Below the pieces are notes generated by a model. The model did no database searches. It was not told the DNA's origin and saw only the letters and a list, made by a program, of their open reading frames with translations. A DNA stretch of 37,549 nt from Aquimarina megaterium XH134 (lineage in GTDB: Bacteria > Bacteroidota > Bacteroidia > Flavobacteriales > Flavobacteriaceae), in the NCBI RefSeq assembly GCF_000520975.1, contig NZ_JACB01000069.1, positions 1 to 37,549 of the forward strand. The letters run 5' to 3'. The position numbers and the translations under genes are program-made. This document shows positions 31,925 through 37,549 of this stretch, one piece after another (the first letter of the stretch is position 1; each line of letters starts with the position of its first letter).

Positions 31925-32770
31925 TCACAGTACCCGATTAACAATAATTCCAGTATTATTTTTTATCTTTTTAAGATAATCAACCAGTGGAAGCGTAGAG
32001 ATTTCTACTTGACCCTTTGAAGATGCATGTAATAGATGAATTCGTCCATTCTCTTTGCGTATAGCGATCCCTGTATGTGTAATGTCTAATCCTTTGATTG
32101 AAGTAGTTAATGCGACAATATCGCCAGATAGTATTGATGCTTCATTTTCTTTAATCTGATCTTTTGGTAAAAAGCATACCGATGATTGGCTAATATTAAT
32201 TTCGGATTGTTGTATGCCTTTAAAGTTTTTATCATCTTTAAGAAAAGGATAAAGTTCTCGGTGTGTGCTCATAAAATTAATATCTTTCTCTATTTCTATT
32301 CCACCAATATCACCTGTAATATTTCTTATAATGCCTTTTTGTTCATTATTAGTAATCCACTCAGAGAAGTAGTGTAGTCGTGAAGCATACCCATCTAATT
32401 CCCCATTTTTATAACGTATTTTTTCTAGATAAGCAGTATAGGATTCAAAATCCTCTTTCTCATTCTTAAGCATTAGACTTAAAACCAGTACATTTTCTAC
32501 AAAAGTAGTGCAATCTAATCCCTGAAAATTAATCACCAAGGATTCTTTTGACCCGATCTCCAGAGTTTTGGCGGCATAAGGAGTACCTAAAAAAGTTTTT
32601 CCAACAAACACCAGAGTCTCTCCAAAAGCAGTTTTTGGAGTGTATTCTTTTTTTAAAGCTGTAATTCTGGTGGTAAAGATTTCTTTATCTTTTGCAGAAC
32701 AGATAATTTCTTGCGCCTGAATAGCACATGTCATTAAAAAGAAAAAAAGGATAAGAGGTTTACTGTTCAT
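31925..32770 (-). CDS. DUF1460 family (amidase-like, NlpC/P60-related) exported protein
   Basis: 281 aa with a Sec signal peptide (1-19, CAIQA-QE). It has the DUF1460 catalytic layout: LDCTTFVENVL with the presumed nucleophile Cys87, and THTGIAIRKENGRIHLLHAS with the presumed general-base His232. These papain-like enzymes cleave peptide bonds in cell-wall peptides (N-acetylmuramoyl-L-alanine amidase-like). Periplasmic localisation fits. First gene of the operon 32770-30686. The family is confident; the exact substrate bond is not. Confidence 0.88.
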   Translation of the reverse strand: MNSKPLILFFFLMTCAIQAQEIICSAKDKEIFTTRITALKKEYTPKTAFGETLVFVGKTFLGTPYAAKTLEIGSKESLVINFQGLDCTTFVENVLVLSLMLKNEKEDFESYTAYLEKIRYKNGELDGYASRLHYFSEWITNNEQKGIIRNITGDIGGIEIEKDINFMSTHRELYPFLKDDKNFKGIQQSEINISQSSVCFLPKDQIKENEASILSGDIVALTTSIKGLDITHTGIAIRKENGRIHLLHASSKGQVEISTLPLVDYLKKIKNNTGIIVNRVL

Positions 32771-32955
32771 TTGTTACTATATGTTAAGTAGGCTTAGTTT
32801 TTAATTCTAATACGTTCTAAAATACAAAAAGCTACTATATCTGATGGATTTATTCGATAAGATTTCATAAAAACTAAAAAGGTATCTGTGATGATATGAA
32901 GAATTACGGGATTCTTAAATGTTTTATGGACAATTACACATTTTGTCGACAATAT

Positions 32956-32993
32956 AAAAAGGCTTGATTATGATATCATAATCAAGCCTTTTT
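32956..32993. terminator. 38-bp perfect palindrome, bidirectional terminator
   Basis: The two 19-nt halves (32956-32974 and 32975-32993) are exact reverse complements with no spacer, ending in A and T runs. It lies 23 nt after the stop of the minus-strand protease gene, so it terminates that gene. The same hairpin could also block plus-strand transcription. Confidence 0.85.
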
Positions 32994-33015
32994 TCAAAAA
33001 TAAATTTAAAGTTAT

Positions 33016-36000
33016 TTAGTACTTAAGAATTCTTAATGTTTCCATTTTTGAATTTGTTTGTATTTGAACAAAATAAATCCCAGACATTTTAAGCTCACTC
33101 CCTAAAATTATAGACCTAGGGTTTTTTGTATATTCTTCTTGTATCAGAAGTTTTCCGTGTATATCAAATACTTTAACCGTGATATTAGTTTTGTCAAGTT
33201 TTGAAGTGTTAATCACAAAAGTATCGATAAAAGGATTAGGAGATGTGAATGTTTTGTTTTCAGAAATTCCTTTGTTTGCTATGCTATTTATTGCATTTGA
33301 AGATCGGGTATAAATGATCTCATTTGGTTTCTTATTATATGCATAATCCAGTATTGTATAAGATAAACCATCGTTAGCTACAGATATATGAAACCATCCA
33401 TAATGTGTATTTCCATTTATCTTAAAGGTAAATCCAATAAATCCTGATTTACCATTCCAAGTTGTATAAGAAGATGAACTTATAGTATAGCTGTTTGATT
33501 TTGCTATAAAATTATCAGAACCATCAATTCCTTCACCTTCACCTATTAGGGTTATATTACCTTCATTTCCTTGGCATACAATATCTTTATCATATGTAAC
33601 TAATCGTACCGAATTACTAGTGTACCACGCGCCATAATCTTTATCATCACCAACTTCGATACGGAAGAACTCCCAGCTATTAGATGAAGTAACTGTAAGA
33701 TCTTCGATATCTACATAAACAATCCCATCGGTGTTATTACATGGGGAGCAAGAGCTTCCACCGCAATCTATCCCGGTTTCATCCCCGTTTTGGATACCAT
33801 CGGTACAAGTAGGGGTAGATGTTACTCCTTCTATAGAAACGGTATAATCTTCAACTTCACCATAATCAAATGTTTCACAAGTATCAGGGATTTTATTGTA
33901 TGCCATAGATACTCTCATTCTCGTATTTCCATTTTTTGCTCCATCTGGTACCGTAAACTCTCCTTTTATTGAAGTGTCTTTTGAAGGGCTTTTACTAAAT
34001 ACTTGTTCACCAGAATCTTCGAAATCTCCATCTTGATTGTAATCAATCCATACACTGTATCCTTCTGAGTACACAGTTGATGACCATGTTGGAGTAATTG
34101 TAATCGTTTGAGCTGCTCCTTTTGGTAGTGGTGTAGACTCTGATGTGAAATCACTATACCCACCATTCTCTGCTATAGAAGTTTTATCAATACTTCCTAA
34201 TTGTATACGACTAATATATTCATCATTAGGGTTACTTCCATTAGAAGTACAATAAGACGAAGGGTTACACGGTTCACAAGAACCTCCGCAATCTATTCCG
34301 GTTTCATCTCCATTTTGAATCCCATCTGTACAAGTAGGACTTGGTTCGCTAGAAGTAGTAACGTTTACGATATTACTAAACTCAGAAGTATTACCTGAAG
34401 CATCTTTAGCTTTTATCTTATATTGATATGGTGTATTTGCAGTTAATCCTGTAATATTAGCAGATGTTCCTGTTGCAGATGTAGCGATTGCATTGTCCTG
34501 ATATATGTCATAGCCAACTACTTGCTCATTGCTTGGTGCTGAGTCCCAGGACAACGTTAATGATGTTTCTGATACATTAGATGCCAATAATCCTGTTGGT
34601 GCAGATAAATTATTTCCACTAGAGTTTTCAATATCGAATTTCATATTATCGATCCAAATTCTAGTTCCGTACCCAGATGTGTTTTCTAATTTGATCAATA
34701 CATTTTCTTTTCCACTAAATTGAGATAATGATACATTTTCTGTTCTCCAATGTGAATCCTGTGTGGGTACCCATAGGTTAATTTCATTAATCCAGGTATC
34801 TGGATCGTCTGTTGTTGCTACGGTCTCTAGTTCTGTATGAGTTTTTGAATATACTTCTGTCCAGGAGTTTCCACAATTGGTAGATACCAATATTCTTAAT
34901 TTGTCTTTACTGTCATCATCAAATTTGGTATATGCCAAATCAAAAGAAAAGGTAGTTTCTCCGCCAGACATATCTATAGGATTAAGAATAATTTCATCTA
35001 TTTCTCCTATTTCTTCGTTATCTGTATTATTCATAATCATACAAGAGGAAGAGTTTCGACCTGCAGCATTACTTTTTTCCCAAGCTAATTCTCCATCATT
35101 ATCTATGATTTCCCATCCAGATGGTGGGAAACTCCCTTCAAACCCTTCTGTAAAAGAGTTTTTTGTTGGATTTGTAACCGTTATATATGCATTTTTTGTT
35201 ATTGTATTACCAGTGCCATTAGCATTACTTGTTGTAAGGGATACGTTGTAAGACCCCGGATTGTTATAGGTTACTTTAGGATTTTTATCTGTAGAAGAAG
35301 AAGGAGTGGCTCCTTCAAATGTCCAATTCCAGGAAGTAGGGTTTCCTACAGAAACATCTTTAAAAGAGATTTCGGTACTATTACAATTAGAAACTCTTTT
35401 GCTAGAATAAAAGTCAGAAACCGGAGCAGTATCGTTATTAATTAAGACATTAATATTGTCTATCCATATTCTGGTTCCGTATCCAGATATATTCATAAAC
35501 CTAATGGTTACTTCAGATTCACCATCATAAGCACTAAGGTCAATAATTTCTTTTCTCCAATCAGATTCTTGTTTAGGAATCCAACCGTTAGAAAGACCAG
35601 TGGTTACACTTTTGGTTTCTAATTCTGTATGTGTTTTAGAATAAACATCTGTCCATGAATTTCCGCAATCTTTAGATACTTGTACCTTCAATTTGTCGGG
35701 ACTGGCATCATCAAACTTTGTATAGGCAAGATCAAAATACATCTGACTATTTTTTGCTGAAGAGAAATCATAATATGGTAATCTAAGAAAATCTTCTTCT
35801 CCTACAATTGCATTGTCAGAGTTATTCATTATGATACTAGAACTGTCTCCATTTCCGGCATCACTTCTTTTTTCCCAACCAAATCCTTTATCGGGATTAA
35901 TAACATCCCATTCTGTAGGAGGGAATTGTCCTTGAAAATTTTCTGACTGTCCCGATGATGTTTTTTGGTTTATATAAATATAACTGGTTTTTTCCTCTGT

Positions 36001-37203
36001 GTTTTGTCCAGAGTCATTGCTTGCAACGAGGCGAACTTTGTATATTCCAGAATTATCATATCGTATTACAGGATTTTTTTCTGAAGATGTTGATGGCGAC
36101 CCGCCTTCAAATTGCCATTGCCAAGAAGTAGGTAAGCCTAATGAAAGATCTTCAAAAGTGATAGATTTTCCATCACAAACGGCTGTGTAATCGCTTGCAA
36201 AATCTGCTATTGGAGTTCTTTTAAGTATTCCTACAGAGCTTAAGTTACTATCCTGCCAAAGTAAACGTCTAGAATATAATGCTTCAGTACTATCTTCTAA
36301 CCAATAAGTCATTGCGCTTACTTGCCCTTTTGTGAACATATTCTGGCAACTGGTATTATAGTCCATATGATTCTCAAGATTCGCATACACACCACAATTA
36401 TTTAGTTTATCTCTTTCACATCCTTCTGCTTGTGTAGTTGGGGGAGTGTCATCAATTCCATCATTAGTAGCATCGCAACTTTCATAAAATGTATGTCTTA
36501 ATCCAAAATAGTGACCAAATTCGTGAGTCATTACTTTTTCAAATCCAGGTGCAGATTGTGATCCGCAGGTACTACCAACATACCTCCAATTATAAGTTAC
36601 ATGAGGTATTACATCCTGAATTGGAAGAAAGGCATGTCCTGATCCATTGGTACCTCCTTTTTCATTAGGGGCATCTACAACAACTACGTCTAAATAGTAT
36701 TTGTTTTTTTTGCCCCACCACATATATTTATAAATGTTAGGGTCATAACCATATGCAATATTAGCGTTAGCCTGCCAATCCATACCGGGGGTATCCATAG
36801 TGTTTCCATCGGGATCTACAGTGGCTGGAATAAATTCAATATTCATTTTATCTTTAATAGATTCGAATCTTGGGTCGATTTGATTAAACCCAGGGAATGT
36901 ACCATTATAATCTCCATTGATTGTTTTAAAGACGTCATCAATTCTACACTTCATGTCTGCCTTACTAACAGAGCCTTCTCCATTATGTAAAATATGAAAT
37001 ACTACAGGGATAACATATGGAGTTGCAGCAGATTTACTCTGTACACCAGTTTTTTTAAACCTCTTTACTTTACTAATTGTTTTTTTAAAATTAACTTCTT
37101 CTTCAGGAGATAATTTTGTGCCACATCTGTTTTGTGCATGGCTAAAGCTTACCAACATACAAAATAGTATGAAGGTGATTACTGTTTGGAGTTTGTGTTT
37201 CAT
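33016..37203 (-). CDS. Secreted M43-type zinc metalloprotease with PKD, anchor-J, FN3 and GEVED modules and T9SS sorting domain
   Basis: 1395 aa, T9SS-secreted protease. Signal peptide about 1-24 (SHAQ). The catalytic domain (about 60-310) contains HEFGHYFGLRH (227-237), the metzincin zinc motif, and a Met-turn at NHMDYN, as in pappalysin/cytophagalysin M43 peptidases. Then PKD 1 (about 330-412), choice-of-anchor J 1 (420-590), PKD 2 (595-680), anchor J 2 (685-850), FN3 (about 855-950), a GEVED-type domain (about 985-1110) flanked by two cysteine motifs (CTDGIQNGDETGIDCGG), a beta-sandwich, and a type A CTD (last 80 residues, SPNPFIDTFVINTS, VKVFDIHGKLL, MSGIYFVQI). The doubled PKD plus anchor-J block is an internal duplication. 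Likely degrades extracellular protein. Monocistronic. Confidence 0.92.
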   Translation of the reverse strand: MKHKLQTVITFILFCMLVSFSHAQNRCGTKLSPEEEVNFKKTISKVKRFKKTGVQSKSAATPYVIPVVFHILHNGEGSVSKADMKCRIDDVFKTINGDYNGTFPGFNQIDPRFESIKDKMNIEFIPATVDPDGNTMDTPGMDWQANANIAYGYDPNIYKYMWWGKKNKYYLDVVVVDAPNEKGGTNGSGHAFLPIQDVIPHVTYNWRYVGSTCGSQSAPGFEKVMTHEFGHYFGLRHTFYESCDATNDGIDDTPPTTQAEGCERDKLNNCGVYANLENHMDYNTSCQNMFTKGQVSAMTYWLEDSTEALYSRRLLWQDSNLSSVGILKRTPIADFASDYTAVCDGKSITFEDLSLGLPTSWQWQFEGGSPSTSSEKNPVIRYDNSGIYKVRLVASNDSGQNTEEKTSYIYINQKTSSGQSENFQGQFPPTEWDVINPDKGFGWEKRSDAGNGDSSSIIMNNSDNAIVGEEDFLRLPYYDFSSAKNSQMYFDLAYTKFDDASPDKLKVQVSKDCGNSWTDVYSKTHTELETKSVTTGLSNGWIPKQESDWRKEIIDLSAYDGESEVTIRFMNISGYGTRIWIDNINVLINNDTAPVSDFYSSKRVSNCNSTEISFKDVSVGNPTSWNWTFEGATPSSSTDKNPKVTYNNPGSYNVSLTTSNANGTGNTITKNAYITVTNPTKNSFTEGFEGSFPPSGWEIIDNDGELAWEKSNAAGRNSSSCMIMNNTDNEEIGEIDEIILNPIDMSGGETTFSFDLAYTKFDDDSKDKLRILVSTNCGNSWTEVYSKTHTELETVATTDDPDTWINEINLWVPTQDSHWRTENVSLSQFSGKENVLIKLENTSGYGTRIWIDNMKFDIENSSGNNLSAPTGLLASNVSETSLTLSWDSAPSNEQVVGYDIYQDNAIATSATGTSANITGLTANTPYQYKIKAKDASGNTSEFSNIVNVTTSSEPSPTCTDGIQNGDETGIDCGGSCEPCNPSSYCTSNGSNPNDEYISRIQLGSIDKTSIAENGGYSDFTSESTPLPKGAAQTITITPTWSSTVYSEGYSVWIDYNQDGDFEDSGEQVFSKSPSKDTSIKGEFTVPDGAKNGNTRMRVSMAYNKIPDTCETFDYGEVEDYTVSIEGVTSTPTCTDGIQNGDETGIDCGGSSCSPCNNTDGIVYVDIEDLTVTSSNSWEFFRIEVGDDKDYGAWYTSNSVRLVTYDKDIVCQGNEGNITLIGEGEGIDGSDNFIAKSNSYTISSSSYTTWNGKSGFIGFTFKINGNTHYGWFHISVANDGLSYTILDYAYNKKPNEIIYTRSSNAINSIANKGISENKTFTSPNPFIDTFVINTSKLDKTNITVKVFDIHGKLLIQEEYTKNPRSIILGSELKMSGIYFVQIQTNSKMETLRILKY

Positions 37204-37549
37204 TGGTTATAAGATTGAAAATATTAGAGTTAGTTTGTATTTATATTAACAATAATACCATCAAAATTATAGGGAATAAAATATGGGATAATATAGTGTT
37301 GGTAATTGGTAATTTTGTATTGTTTTAACAATTGAAATGCAATTTTTTATTTTTTTTAGTGAATTATGTAATAATCTAATAATAAAAATAACAATACATA
37401 TTATTTGAAGTTTAAGAACTAGAACTCTGTTCGTGTATAAATTATGTGTAGAAAAGTTATTGGGAAAGTATTGATAAAATGTCTTCTATTCAGGTTATAG
37501 TTTTATCTGTATTGTTGTTGATTATAGAATCAAAAAAGCAACCAAAGAC
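37204..37549. other. AT-rich region at the window edge
   Basis: Upstream region of the protease; no clear TAnnTTTG box found on the minus strand. At the end, an ATG at 37479 opens a hydrophobic frame (MSSIQVIVLSVLLLIIES) that runs off the window. On the minus strand a frame coming from outside ends in TGA near 37491. Neither can be judged as a real partial gene. Confidence 0.3.

Overview
The window is AT-rich chromosomal DNA from a marine-type Flavobacteriaceae (phylum Bacteroidota, possibly near Aquimarina; genus not provable here). The evidence is Bacteroidota promoters with a TAnnTTTG -7 box, type IX secretion (T9SS) C-terminal sorting domains, a PorE-like OmpA protein, CarboxypepD_reg/TonB-dependent receptors, DUF4249 lipoproteins and FecI/FecR-type signalling. 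No insertion sequence, prophage, tRNA, rRNA or CRISPR array was seen.

Layout. 1-3060: PorE-like cell-envelope protein and an MscS channel. 3061-4663: gene-poor stretch with a GC-rich structured island, a doubtful 140-aa ORF and orphan terminators, perhaps unannotated small RNAs. 4700-6301: TrmH tRNA methyltransferase and a VOC protein, separated by about 82 uninterrupted copies of a heptanucleotide. 6310-15509: mostly housekeeping genes (surface protein with a CarboxypepD_reg domain, DEAD-box helicase, glutaminyl cyclase, SRP RNA, SDR, transaldolase, a redox-dead thioredoxin-fold lipoprotein, an ABC-F ATPase). 15982-19956: small exported protein plus a large beta-propeller T9SS cargo. 20017-20640: TetR regulator with an operator-like palindrome. 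21087-30707: the signalling/transport island described below. 30686-32770: four-gene minus-strand operon (DUF1460 amidase-like, membrane protein, DUF2007, small membrane protein). 33016-37203: large secreted M43 metalloprotease.

The most interesting region is 20986-30707. One ECF sigma factor is followed by two paralogous nutrient-receptor cassettes. Cassette 1 is a 60-aa stand-alone anti-sigma domain, a TonB receptor without an STN signalling domain, and a DUF4249 lipoprotein. Cassette 2 is a full-length FecR anti-sigma, a TonB receptor with an STN domain, and a DUF4249 lipoprotein. A 36-bp sequence (33/36 identical) lies about 100 bp upstream of both the small beta-barrel gene (21087) and the anti-sigma stub (22573). 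It has ECF-promoter-like AAC and CGTC elements, so it is a good candidate for the sigma factor's own target. I infer a local regulon in which an STN receptor senses substrate and controls expression of a second, non-signalling receptor, with a truncated anti-sigma as an extra control layer.

Protein functions come from motifs and domain order read by eye; no database search was run.
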